Positions 9,174 to 18,731 of a DNA stretch of 23,695 nucleotides are shown here, in pieces. The notes beneath the pieces were generated by a model. That model saw nothing but the letters and a program-made list of their open reading frames with translations. It made no database searches and was not told the DNA's origin. The position numbers and the translations under genes were made by a program. The stretch is from Priapulus caudatus (taxonomy: Eukaryota; Priapulida; Priapulimorpha; Priapulimorphida; Priapulidae). Location of the stretch: the NCBI RefSeq assembly GCF_000485595.1, contig NW_014578269.1, forward strand, positions 23,735-47,429. The letters run 5' to 3'. Position 1 is the stretch's first letter; every line of letters starts with the position of its first letter.

Positions 9174-10125
9174 GTGACATATAAGAAGGTGTGAAGAACA
9201 TAAACCCATCACGCAGGCATTGCGACACTGTGAGATCTGACAGACGAACAATAAACTTCGCTGAACCTCAATCTATCGCACGCACACGGCTTAACGTCAC
9301 TCACTTGCCGCCTTTTGAAATTAAATCTTACATCTCCTGAGAAATGAGACGGCGCGCGCGCGATGCCAGATGACAATTTGACGCGTTAGCCGCTCGCTGC
9401 TTACATCTACAACACATAACAGTCGGATGAACCAGCAGCACCGCATAAACTCGTGAAACGCGCTGGAGAGATTGCATTATATCGATACGGTCACGGTCAC
9501 AATCATTTCGCAGGGGGGGGGGGGGGGGGGGCGCACGCACCTTACGCAATGTGAACTAGCCCCCGCATTTCTATGAAGCCATACACATCACCTCGGCGCC
9601 TCTGTGGCGACACATCGCTCAGATGCCTCCGCCTTCGTGAACCTCCCTCCCCCAAAATTCGCATCTCATTTCGCCTGACCTGCCTGCGCTCTACTTTTAA
9701 TACACGCGTAGATCGCCAACCATCAAGTTACCACAAACATGTCATCATCGCACCAAAATGTCACCACACCCTGCCCCCCCGAGCTTACATCTCCCAACCC
9801 CTGACAGATCTCTACACTGTGTGCATAGCAACAAAAGTCATGATACGAGATCGGGCTCATTTTCCAGCTTGCGTTGCTTCCTCTTTTCATAAGCGCCAAC
9901 GGGGGGCGCAATGAATATTATATTTGCAAATGTCAATGCGTCGACGTGGCCGGTGCCGAAGCTTGCGCGCGCGCTTAATACCAAGCCGACACCCGGGTCC
10001 CGAATTGATTGACAGCTTATGCGATAGCGATGGGCTCTATATTGCCGCTTACATCAAAACGCGAGTCTCGATAACGCAGTCTCCGGCTGGCTTGCTATAA
10101 TCGCCATCCACCATTGGTCGTGAAC
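9174..10125. other. Unassigned DNA with a 19-base G run
   Basis: No gene is recognisable. A perfect run of 19 Gs lies at 9513-9531. A palindromic POU-type motif ATTTGCAAAT lies at 9922-9931. The 113-codon frame at 9573-9914 has no domain I recognise, and its complement is equally open. Confidence 0.4.
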
Positions 10126-10345
10126 GTCATCATCATGCATCATCATCATCATCAGGCAGCAGCAGGCAGCAGCAATCAGCAAACACAATCAGTAAGCAGT
10201 AGAAAGCAACCCCAGCGCCGCGGTAACAGTGGCTGCCAGCAGCAGCAATAGCAAGAACATGGATCAGACTGGTCAGCATTCGACACATCATGATGAGCAT
10301 GCGCAACATACGCAATCATTCAGAGCAGCAGCAGAATCATCAGCA
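10126..10345. repeat. Interspersed CAT and CAG trinucleotide repeats
   Basis: CATCAT runs (about 10127-10155) are followed by scattered CAG/AGCAG units to about 10345. No frame stays open with a start across the tract, although opa-type CAG repeats are often exonic in insects. Low-confidence frames on either strand (10288-10542 minus, 10374-10556 plus) show no motif. Confidence 0.6.
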
Positions 10346-10617
10346 ACGTTCAACTTAATCCGCAGCATCGGAAGTGGCAGCAGGATATTGGCGTAAAATC
10401 TTAAACATTGGCCAAATCCCACCAGTACATTACCAAATGCACTTGCAACCGAGTAGGGATTTTTGCAGTTTATGGGGACGAATTTTATCGTGCGCACTGA
10501 CGCATTCGGAACGTTGCTGTCAGATTCCGACAATCGAATCATTTACGACGCCATAACGCGCCGTGTATCTATATAGAGAGCTCGTATAGCTGTAGCATAT
10601 TACAAGAATACGAATCA

Positions 10618-11030
10618 CGCTCTTCGTTCTCTCGCTCGCGTCCCACACCCCCTCTTCCCCCGCTTACTCCCTCTTTCTCCCTCCCGCGCTCCCCCCCCCC
10701 GGGAACCCCCCCGCCCCCCCTCGGCTCATCGCTCTCTCTCTCTCTCTCTCATCTCTCTCCCTCTCTCTCTCTCATCTCTCTCTCTCTCGCTCTCCATCCT
10801 TCCCTCTACTCTCTCTCTCTTTCTTTCTCTCTCGTTGCCTCTCTCCCTCCCTCTCCATCTCTTTTTCATTCTCGATGTATCGCTCTCTCGCCCGCTCTCT
10901 ATCGTGCGTTCTTGCTCCCCTCCTTCTCCCCCTTCTCGCTCCCTCTCCCCCTCTCTCATCTTCTCTCCCCCTCCCTCTCTCTCAATCTCTCGATCGCTGT
11001 CTCCCTCTGATTCTTATTCTCTCGAATCTT
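10618..11030. repeat. Long polypyrimidine tract (TC/CCT) with C runs
   Basis: The plus strand is almost all C and T. A C-block at about 10690-10720 holds runs of ten, seven and seven Cs, so the minus strand carries G-quadruplex-type G runs. The plus and minus frames are Ser/Leu/Pro-rich and Arg/Glu-rich readings of the repeat. Confidence 0.85.
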
Positions 11031-11465
11031 TCCGCTTACACACACATTTCAATTCAACGGAGTTAGTTATTCGAGTTTAAGCATGCTCAAAGAGTGAGCA
11101 AAACACATAAAAGCGCCGGCGGCTAATAATAACTGTTAAATAACATACCGACAGTGATATCTGTCGACCAGCCTTCATAAACAAACGTTAAAATACGAGC
11201 AATGACACGTCACGGAGGTTGTTGCGATCCGGTGCTAATTTTATCATGGAATCTGCACGCACGTATACAATTGAGCTCAGCCGGCAATTTAGTAAAGACA
11301 TCTTTCACCAGCTTGCTGTCATCACGATGAAAGATGCATTATGATTGTATAATATACTATGAAGAGCGATTTTGTGAGTGAGGAGCAAGAGACCGAGAGC
11401 AGGAAAGAGGGTGGGCGATGGCGAGCGACTGAGAGGGAGAACGAGCAAACGCGCAATAAAGCGAA

Positions 11466-11467
<2 letters not shown>
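11031..11467. other. Unassigned DNA
   Basis: AT-richer sequence between two low-complexity tracts. I see no gene, repeat or structured element. Confidence 0.3.
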
Positions 11468-11506
<39 letters not shown>

Positions 11507-11518
11507 AAAGAAGAGAGA

Positions 11519-11582
<64 letters not shown>

Positions 11583-11860
11583 AGAGAAGAGAGAGATCCA
11601 ACGAGAAGCCGCTCATCTCGGAAGGGCTTCAATTACATCGGCTTCGCCCCTCCCCTCTCTTTCGTTTCTCCTCTCTCTCTCCTCTCGCGCTCATCTCTCC
11701 CTCCTCCTCTCATCTCTCTCTCTCTCTTCTCTCTCTCTCTTTCTCTCTCTCTCTCTTCTCGTCTCTCACTCACTGTCTCTCTCTCTCTCCTTTCTCTCTC
11801 TCTACTCTCTCTCTTTTCTTCCCCCCTTTTTTGCCCCGCTCCTGCTTCTTCTCTCTCCCC
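11468..11860. repeat. (GA)n followed by (TC)n, self-complementary
   Basis: A 130-base GA-rich tract (11468-11597) is followed, after a ~50-bp spacer, by a TC-rich tract to about 11860. The two are mutually complementary and could pair as a long hairpin. The 179- and 167-codon plus frames (Arg/Glu then Ser/Leu) are simple readings of this and are rejected as genes. Confidence 0.85.
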
Positions 11861-11869
11861 CGTCCGCGA

Positions 11870-12520
11870 ATGCTAGAGTAACTGGCCACCTTATGTAGTT
11901 AATAAATACAATTACCCCCCTTATAGACGAAACGGAGCGTATTAGTTTGTCCCAATATCACTGCGATCTTCCTCGCTGCGTTACACTGCTTACGATTACA
12001 AACACCCGAGACTTTAAATCGGTTGTTGATATGTATCGAACGTATCATTTAACGTGCCGTAAAATGTCATCCAGGAAGTCAAGCTGATGACCGTAACATT
12101 TGTGGCGGCCGCGTAATGTTTTGACGCCAGATGAAAGCGGAGGTGTCAGACAGTGTAACCACGGCCACCGACTAAACATGGAAATAGAAGTAAACCACAC
12201 GTACTAATCACGGACGCAACTGGACAGCCCTGACAAAAGTTCCTTATCAACGAGCGTCCATGTTTACGCGAAAATCAACTGATTGATAGCATTGGCCGTT
12301 ACGGCCGAACATGCGTTTTCGACAATATGTCGCGGTGTCACCCCTATAAATCTTGTAATCAACACCCTCGCTTCGCCGGCAGTGTTTGAAGCCTGTAAAC
12401 AACTGGATTTTTGGACTGCGGATTTCAATTAGACAATTATATTGATCTATATTGATCAATTGTAAGCGCAGCAGTGATATTGGAAAACTAATAGCGAATA
12501 ATTGGATAAAAAATTATCTA
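11870..12520. other. Unassigned DNA
   Basis: Mixed-composition DNA. The minus frame 12247-12459 has no recognised motif. A direct pair of TATTGATC and an imperfect hairpin lie near 12435-12470. Confidence 0.3.
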
Positions 12521-12523
12521 ATT

Positions 12524-12550
12524 ACCTCCGCAAGCGGAGTTGCAGGAGGT
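12524..12550 (+). repeat. CTCCGC/GCGGAG hairpin element
   Basis: CTCCGC (12526-12531) and GCGGAG (12534-12539) form a 6-bp stem with an AA loop. ACCTCC (12524-12529) can alternatively pair with GGAGGT (12545-12550), so two mutually exclusive hairpins exist. The context TTACCTCCGC...GGAGGTTTATGT resembles, from memory, a short repeat widespread in invertebrate genomes. That identification is uncertain. Confidence 0.4.
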
Positions 12551-12659
12551 TTATGTGATCGCTCTCGTTCCTTAATAATTTTCACCGCGCGTTCTAGTGA
12601 AACATAAATACGCCGCACACTCACTGTGTTCGCAGACTGGGTTTCAGAGTTACCCCGCA

Positions 12660-12815
12660 TGGAAAAGGTTCGATCAGACATTAGTCCAGGCATTTTATGA
12701 TTCGACCTGGTACTAATTGCAAAAGAACTTTTTTCATCATTAACCAGTTAGCAATAAACCTCTAAATGAACATACTAAAAGTCCTCTAAGAATCTAAAGC
12801 AGGGGGAACACCTCA
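12660..12815 (-). repeat. Dispersed repeat, copy A (inverted)
   Basis: Read on the minus strand, it contains CTTTTGCAATTAGTACCAGG, then CATAAAATGCCTGGACTA. It aligns at roughly 70% with 16818-16955 on the plus strand, including GACTTTT...ATGTT upstream. No coding capacity is visible. It is probably an old unclassified transposable element. Confidence 0.55.
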
Positions 12816-13130
12816 AATGGGACTCACCGCTAACTCGCTCTATCCTGGCAACATGAAAACGTAAGCTCTAGAACCGGAGTTGTGTTTTCCAGTGATTTAT
12901 TATCGCCCAGAATCCCAGGCTATTTTTGCTCGAAAACTAAAGAAAACAACTAATTATGGTGGTTAAATAGCTTTACTCTCGTATTAATAAATACAAAACA
13001 ATATAATATTTTTTTAATATGACACTTGTTTATTCAAACCTTGTACAAGTAGTACGTGAGTGACATTTCGAATAACATTATCCGGTGTGGCGCGCTCAGA
13101 ATACATGCAGACTGGCAATCCATTGCTTGA
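12816..13130. other. Unassigned AT-rich DNA
   Basis: I see no gene or repeat apart from short A/T runs. Confidence 0.3.
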
Positions 13131-13137
13131 CTCGTTT

Positions 13138-13365
13138 GCTGTCTTTTTGTTATTCACCAGCAGATTGGCGGGCCACAAATCCTTACTTTCTATTGTTCTC
13201 TAATGCGCACGCAATATATAAGTAAAACTCGTCGATTGTACTGACTCCGTTCTGGTACACATGTCTTTTGTTAATTCAAAAAGTAGAATCGCGGGCGGCA
13301 CAAACATTACTGCTTTCCTATTGTTCTCGCTAAAACACCGCCATAAGTCGTCTATTTGTTCCATG
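13138..13365 (+). repeat. Two-copy degenerate ~124-bp tandem repeat
   Basis: 13138-13250 and 13262-13365 share, in order, GTCTTTTTGTTATTC, a GCGGG..CACAAA block, CTATTGTTCTC and AGT..GTCGAT/TAT. The offset is about 124 bp and the divergence is clear. The GGCGGCACAAA block recalls the unit at 17387-17705. Confidence 0.55.
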
Positions 13366-14030
13366 GATAGCAGTTCAAGATGTCCGCATACTTGGGAGAC
13401 CTGACTTCTGGCTCATATGTTTAACATTACTATTACTCATCCTCGGTTGGTCATAAAATCAATTGGATCGTCCGGTTAATTGGTGGGGCATGCGACCTTT
13501 GCAATTGGCCACAGGCTGGGGAGGCAGTGCATCTGGTTTTGACGGCAGGTGCATCGCAAAACTGTTACAGTCCGACGCACAGTTTGCACCTAATCAAAGT
13601 TGCAGCAGGGAGTGGGCGTGTAGGTGCAAGTTGGTCGTAATTGGGACAACTTCGGTATCTCTGACTTTCGCCATCCCCATTTGCTCTAATGGAACATGTC
13701 TGCGTCGCTCTACTTGCCCCCCTGCTTCACCTTGGCAGGTACACGCGTAGGCTGTGATACCCGGCATGCCTGCCGCGCTCGAAGTAGATTCTGTGGTTGT
13801 ATATGTGACGTCGTTCGTTGCCGAGTTTTTGGAAGTATCGCTGATGCCTGAGAGTGTGCGAGTCTCCTCCCTCGCCTCCTTCCTCCGATGTATTTCTCCT
13901 CTGCCCTCCCTCCCTCCCTGCTCCCTCCACCCTCGCCTCTCTGCTCCTCGTCACCTCCCTCTGCTACTCCCTCCAGCCCTCCCTCCCTCCTCCATCCTGC
14001 CGGCGCTCCCTCCACCCTCGCCTCCTCCCT
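13366..14030. other. Unassigned DNA with a weak open frame
   Basis: The 95-codon plus frame 13463-13750 shows no recognisable domain. A second plus frame could start at the ATG at 13766 and read MPAALEVDSVVVYVTSFVAE (20 residues), continuing to about residue 35 before entering the polypyrimidine DNA. Its composition looks less repeat-like than its neighbours, but no homologue or splice site confirms it. Confidence 0.25.
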
Positions 14031-16170
14031 CACCTATGAAGCTAGAGCTGCTAGGCGCGTGGATGTGAGCCTTTGTTGATTAATGGCATCACGTGTGGCG
14101 GTAAATTCTCTTCCCTCCCTCCCTCCCTCTTCCCCCTCGCGCTTCTCGCTTTTCTTCCCTCCCGTCCCTTCCTCTCTCTTCACCCTCTCCTCCTCGCCTC
14201 CTCTCCCGCCTCCGCTCACCTATGAAGGGCTGGAGCTGCTAGCGGCGTGGATGGCAGCCTTTATTGAGTATATCATGGCCATCTACGTTGTGCGGTAAAC
14301 TCCCTGCCATCCTCCCTCCCTCCCTCCTCCCTCCCTTCCTCTCCCTCCCCTGTCCTCCCATCCTCCTCTTTCCACCCTCTCGCTCCCTTCCTCCATCCTC
14401 TCTCGCTTCTACCCTCTACCTATAAAGCTAGAGCTGCAAGCGCGTGGCATGGAGCCTTTGTTGAGTAATGGGCCATTCACCGTGTGCCGGTATAACTCGC
14501 CTCCATCCTCCCTCCCTCCCTCCTACCCTCCCTCTCTCCACCCTCACCTGCCGCTCCTCCTCCCTCCTCCCTCCTCCCTCCTGCCCTCCTCCCTCCTCCC
14601 TCCTCCCTCCATCCACACTCCTCCCTCCTCCCTTTTTGCCGTCCTCCCTCAACAGCTATGAACGTAGAGCTGCTAGCTGGCGTGGGATGGAGCCTTTGTT
14701 GAAGTATGGCAATAACGTGTGCGGTAAACTCGCTCCATCCTCCCTCCTATCCCTCCATTCTCACCTCCCTCCCTCCCTCCCTCCACCCTCCCTCCCTACC
14801 TCCTCCCTCCCTCCTCCCCTCTCTCCTCCCCTCGCTCCCGTCCTCCCTCACCTATGAAGCTAAAGCTGCTAGCGCGTGGGATGGAGCCTTTGGTCTGAGT
14901 ATGGCATCACCGTGTGCGGTAAAAACTCGCCTCCATCCTCCCCTTCCCTCCTCCCTCCTCCTTCATCCCTCCATGCCCTTCTCCGCTTCCCCCTCCTCCC
15001 TCCTCCGCACCCCCCTCTCCCTCCACTCCCTCCTCCCCTCACGCTATGAAGCTAGAGCTGCTGCGGCGTGATGAAGCCTTTGTTGAGGTATGGCCATCGT
15101 ACAGTGTGCGGTTTCGATCTCCGCTCCTCGCTCCCCACCGCCCACCCTCCCTCCATTCTCCCTCCTCCCTCCCTCCCTACCTCCTCCGCTCCCTCCTCCC
15201 TCTTCTCCACCCTCCTCCTTCCTCCCCTCACCCTATTGAAGCTGAGCTGCTAGCGCGTGGATGGACGCCTTTAAATGAGTAATGGGCATTCATGTTCGCG
15301 GTAAACATCCCTCCATCGCTCCTCTCTCTCCTCCCCGCTTTCTCCTCCCTCCCTTCCCTCCTCATCCTCCCTCTTTCCACCCTCCTCTTCTAATCCTCTC
15401 TTCCCTCCCACCCTCGGTACCTCCTGCCCTCACCTATGAGCTAGAGCTGGCTAGCGCGTGGATGGAGCCTTTCTGTTGAGTAACTGGCCATCACGTGTGC
15501 GGCTAAACTCCCTCCATCCTCCTCCCTCCCTCCTCCCTCCTCTCTCCACCTCTCCCTCCCTCCTCCCTCCTCTCCTCCTCCTCCCTCCCTCGCCGTCTCC
15601 CTCCTCGCTCCTTCCTCCGGTCGGCTCGGCATGGTGGTGTGCCTGGTCGCGCGTGTTTTCGTCGGGTTCCTGGCCGTGGCGACTCGGAGGGCCTGAATGA
15701 AGCTAGAGCTGCTAGCGGCGTGGATGCAGCCTTTGTTGAGTATGAGCAATCAACGTGTGGCGGTATAACTCGGCTCGCATCCTCGGCTCCTTCCCTCGCA
15801 TTCTCCCTCCTCTCTCCCCCCTCGGCCTCCCTGAACTTGACTGTCCCTCTCTCGGGCACCCTCTCCTCCTCCCTGCCCTCCTCCCTCACCTATGAAGCTA
15901 AAGCTGCTAGCGGCGTGACATGGAGCCTTTGCTGTGAGTATGGCCATCACGTGTGCGGTAAAACTCGCCTCCATCCTCCCTCCCTCCTCCCTCCTCCCTC
16001 CATCCTCCCGTCCCTCCCTCTCCACTCCCTCCGCTTCCAACCCTCCTCCCTCCATCCACACTCCTCCCTGCCCTCCTCCTCCCTCACCTATGAAGGCTAG
16101 AGCTGCTATGCGGCAATGGATAGAGCTTTTGTTTAGTATAGGCCATCACGTGGTGGCGGTGGAACTCGCC
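14031..16170 (+). repeat. Eleven-unit ~205-bp tandem array: conserved core plus CCTCC linker
   Basis: Cores start at about 14031, 14217, 14417, 14654, 14849, 15041, 15229, 15431, 15694, 15887 and 16085, so spacing is 186-263 bp (mean about 205). Each ~80-bp core runs CACCTATGAAG, AGAGCTGCTAGCGGCGTGGA, GCCTTTGTTGAGTATGG, CCATCACGTGTGCGGTAAAC. Linkers are variable (CCTCC)n-type pyrimidine. Cores differ mainly by one-base indels. One reading frame of the consensus core is open (EARAAS then GVDGAFVEYGHHVCGK) and so is another (MKLELLAAWMEPLLSMAITC). Every core is preceded by a pyrimidine tract and AG and ends at CG|GTAAAC, resembling a small exon with splice sites. The minus strand of each linker is (GGGA)n-like. 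Confidence 0.85.
15631..15696 (+). other. Non-repeat insert in array with 21-codon hydrophobic frame
   Basis: The linker before core 9 carries ~75 bp that is not pyrimidine repeat, which explains the longest spacing (263 bp). It contains a short frame from ATG to TGA whose middle is hydrophobic (VARVFVGFLAVA). No evidence shows it is translated; it may be chance. Confidence 0.25.
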
Positions 16171-16278
16171 TCCTCCTCCACGCCTTACCTCCTCCTCCTC
16201 CTGCCCTCCCTCCTTCCTCACTCCACCTCGCCTTCCCCCGCGGCCGTTCCGTCCCGTCGCATTCTCTCAATCATGCAG

Positions 16279-16367
16279 CATGAAAAATGCCGTGCAGGCT
16301 TGTATGCATGGCGACTTAGCGACTGCCTGCAAGCTCCTGCTGACACACCGTGCAGACAGGGCAAAGG
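16279..16367 (+). CDS. Candidate internal exon encoding an ankyrin/TPR-like helical repeat
   Basis: The segment lies between a good acceptor (pyrimidines, then TCATGCAG, AG at 16277-16278) and a good donor (AAGG|GTGAGAG, GT at 16368-16369). It is 89 bp. In the frame with ATG at 16280 it is open throughout and includes ACMHGDLATACKLLLTHRAD followed by RAKG. The G-D-L...A...LLL..H.AD pattern matches the second half of an ankyrin repeat with one extra residue between GDL and LLL; a TPR/PPR reading is also possible. Such repeats mediate protein-protein contacts. It sits just downstream of the pyrimidine array, which would be its upstream intron. I found no other exon of the same gene, so this is a partial and tentative call. 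Confidence 0.35.
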
Positions 16368-16370
16368 GTG

Positions 16371-16817
16371 AGAGTGAGAGAGAGTGTGTCGGATAATAAT
16401 ACAGAGCAGACCCTAATGCTGTTAGGAATGATTTAGCGTTATATGCCCTTTGATAAATATTAGAAGACGAATAAAACAAAAACATAACCAGCTAATTAGT
16501 TTACTAGTTTTACCGAATTATTCACGGATATTTTTGCGTGGTACTAGCTCGTGAACAGGTCTTTTTTCCCACAGTTATTTTGAATTGGACTTATCCTCAA
16601 AAAATGAAAAAGGACCGCACGAAACAAGCGGCTTTTGATAAACCAGATAATATACTTTAGACAAGTCGACTGAGTTTGTCCGTTGTTTGGGGGTAAATTA
16701 ACTCGCCTTATATCGCATTTTTTGGTTTATTTTAATTCGCAGCCTAGTTCCACGCCGAGAATTGAAATTGGGGTTGTAATAAAACCCGTTTTTAAATCAA
16801 CTTCCCTTACGAGACTT
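16371..16817. other. Unassigned AT-rich DNA
   Basis: If the exon call is right, this is intron. No motif beyond short A/T runs is visible. Confidence 0.3.
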
Positions 16818-16955
16818 TTATGAGACTTTTTGATATGTTATAAGCGGACATGTTTCCTGAGTACGAAACCGTTTGAAAAACCTTGCTTTTGCAATTAGTC
16901 CCAGGTTGAAGCCCTTGGTTCGTCATAAAATGCCTTGGACTACATAGGTTATATG
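16818..16955 (+). repeat. Dispersed repeat, copy B
   Basis: It is the plus-strand partner of 12660-12815. It shares CTTTTGCAATTAGT, a CCAGGT block and CATAAAATGCCTTGGACTA in order, with substitutions and small gaps between them. A weaker third match (GGTCATAAAATCAATTGGAT) lies near 13448-13470. Confidence 0.55.
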
Positions 16956-17105
16956 ACCCTTGCCTACTGCAAATCTGCGACCCGTCGTGATCGATTATCC
17001 GCTGCATGTATATGATTGAAGCCAACTCGTGACCGGCTTGCCAACGACACGAGAATACAATGAAAGAGGTAAAAGGTGCATCTGATCTTCCCACTTAACG
17101 TGGAA

Positions 17106-17153
17106 GTCGCGTTATTGCTGTTATATGTGACTATGACACACAAATAACGCGAC
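17106..17153. repeat. 11-bp inverted repeat
   Basis: GTCGCGTTATT (17106-17116) pairs perfectly with AATAACGCGAC (17143-17153) across a 26-base loop. No U run follows, so it is not a Pol III terminator. Function unknown. Confidence 0.6.
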
Positions 17154-17386
17154 GTACTCAAGTCAGGTCTCGAGATTAATCGAAGTCATAGAGAAAAGGT
17201 TCAGGAGAGCCTACATCTGTTTCGGTCAGAATGTCGAGTGTCACTGCATGCTGATCGGGCGTGAGGTACTTGCCGTCTACCGAGCAAATGGTCCTTCCTA
17301 ATTTTATTAGCTATCTGGACAATTAAGTCAGATGTAGCTTGTATGAATCGCATGAGCGTGCGTCCGTCCGTCCGTCAAGAGCTTGG

Positions 17387-17705
17387 GGCACAAAATCTAA
17401 ACCAGCTCGACGTACGGTTACCACGATATTCGGAACGTGGTGCTGTGGTGGGGGGGGGGGGGGGGGTAAATCCGAAACCGCAGTTTTGGATGTCGAAGCT
17501 GGGGGGCCAAAGGTCAAAGGTCTAAGAGGTGGTAAAAGAAAGGGGGGAACATTGCCCTCCCTTTAGGTTAAGGGTATAGGGAAGAAATGCGAAATTGGGC
17601 GGCACAAATCTAACGGCTCGACTAGGCCGTGATAGTCGGTGTATAGGGCATTCATGGTTAGGAAAAACCATCACTGCTGCGAACTTGGAGGTCACAGGTC
17701 AGGAA
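17387..17705 (+). repeat. Degenerate ~210-bp tandem pair, each with a DR1 motif
   Basis: 17387-17525 and 17597-17705 share GCACAAA(A)TCTAA, GCTCGAC and a terminal DR1. The DR1 is AGGTCA-A-AGGTCT at 17511-17523 and AGGTCA-C-AGGTCA at 17689-17701. DR1 is the site type bound by HNF4 and RXR/USP-type nuclear receptors. A 17-base G run lies at 17450-17466 in the first unit only. Regulatory use is inferred from the motif alone. Confidence 0.5.
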
Positions 17706-18111
17706 GGTGCAATGGGCAGCGCAGGGCAGGATTTTTAGAACATTTTCTGAGGAACGGGATTGGTCTGGACGCGAGCTAATGTGAGAGAGGAACTTTTTTG
17801 TTTCAAGGGTGACTAAGCATTTTTATGCTTTATTGAAACAACCATGAATGTGCTTTCTACTGACGTTTTGCGAAGAGTAAGTGTCTGATAACCTTTGGAG
17901 CCCTTAAGAGAGGGTTAAACATGGATTTGTTGTACTGTTAGAAAAGAATTTGACTGCCGGGGGCTTTGGCGAGTGAGAATGCTAGGTAAGTGCCTGGATG
18001 TATGAGGCTACAGATGTCACAGTGAAATTTCAGAAAGCTAAATTTGGTTGAAGAAAGGTTTATGCTCGCTTAAAATCGTATAATTTCTAATGGCATTCTG
18101 TACTGTCAGTG
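17706..18111. other. Unassigned DNA
   Basis: I see no gene or repeat in this stretch. Confidence 0.3.
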
Positions 18112-18490
18112 TGTTACATGTAACGTATGCACTGCCCAGTGGTACGTGTGTCAGTGTTTTTTGCCTGTGTTGAATTAGTTGCAAGGTGGCAGCCCTCTAT
18201 TGGGGTGCCACTGTAGGCTTTGCGGGTTATGGTATAATGGATGAAGTGGCCTATCTACGTTCTGTCTTGCGAGAGTATTTGTTGCTAGCTGACGCGGGTA
18301 CGATGGGAGCTTGCCATCTTTAATGCTGAAGGAGCACGTTGAAACGTGCGCGCCATTCTCGTGGCAACTTTCATAACGATTCCAACGAAAATTCCCGTTG
18401 AGAGGAGGTTCCTGATACCAGTCTTGGGGTGCCGTGTCCACTCCGTTTCGGGCGGTGTATGTTAACTACATTTGGCGACTAACAGGGTTT
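18112..18490 (+). mobile_element. Possible LTR plus primer-binding site remnant
   Basis: TGGCGACTAACAGGG at 18473-18487 resembles the retroelement primer-binding site for tRNA-Lys (TGGCGCCCGAACAGGG). It follows by two bases a sequence ending TTAACTACA (18470). A TGTTAC start at 18112 would give a 359-bp TG...CA LTR containing a TATAAT-like site and a 7-bp hairpin (18334-18349). No gag or pol frame follows and no second LTR is seen, so only a remnant could be present. The 88-codon minus frame 18175-18441 lies inside and matches nothing I know. Confidence 0.35.
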
Positions 18491-18713
18491 CTGAGAATCC
18501 CACCAGCTCCACCACAGGAGTCACGGCGCAGGTAGACGTTAGATGAGCGCGTGTCGCTCCGCGGGCACTTGTTATCCTATTTTATCGTAATTTTATTAGT
18601 ATGTATCGAGATCCATTTTTCGTGCGTGAATGTCTGTGACAGTTAATTAACGCCACCACTAATCGGGCGTCTCCAAATTTACTAAGGATCTTTATTTATT
18701 GACTAACTGAACC

Positions 18714-18731
18714 CCCGCGCCTACGCGCGGG
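18714..18731. repeat. GC-rich 7-bp hairpin
   Basis: CCCGCGC, loop CTAC, GCGCGGG: a perfect stem in AT-richer surroundings. It has no T run after it. Confidence 0.6.

Noticed and set aside
8503-9228. 241-codon minus-strand open frame (Cys/Val/Arg/Tyr-rich)
   Set aside because: It is the translation of the 10-bp minisatellite, which is open in several frames on both strands.
11359-11898. 179-codon plus frame with Arg/Glu then Ser/Leu repeats
   Set aside because: It is a reading of the adjacent GA and TC microsatellites, with no unique sequence of note.
12085-12130. Hammerhead ribozyme core (CTGATGA)
   Set aside because: The required GAAA and flanking stems are missing.
12667-12680. tRNA B-box-like GGTTCGATC
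   Set aside because: No A-box or cloverleaf can be placed around it.
14031-16170. CRISPR-like repeat-spacer pattern
   Set aside because: The spacers are low-complexity pyrimidine, units are ~205 bp and there are no cas genes; it is a eukaryotic minisatellite.
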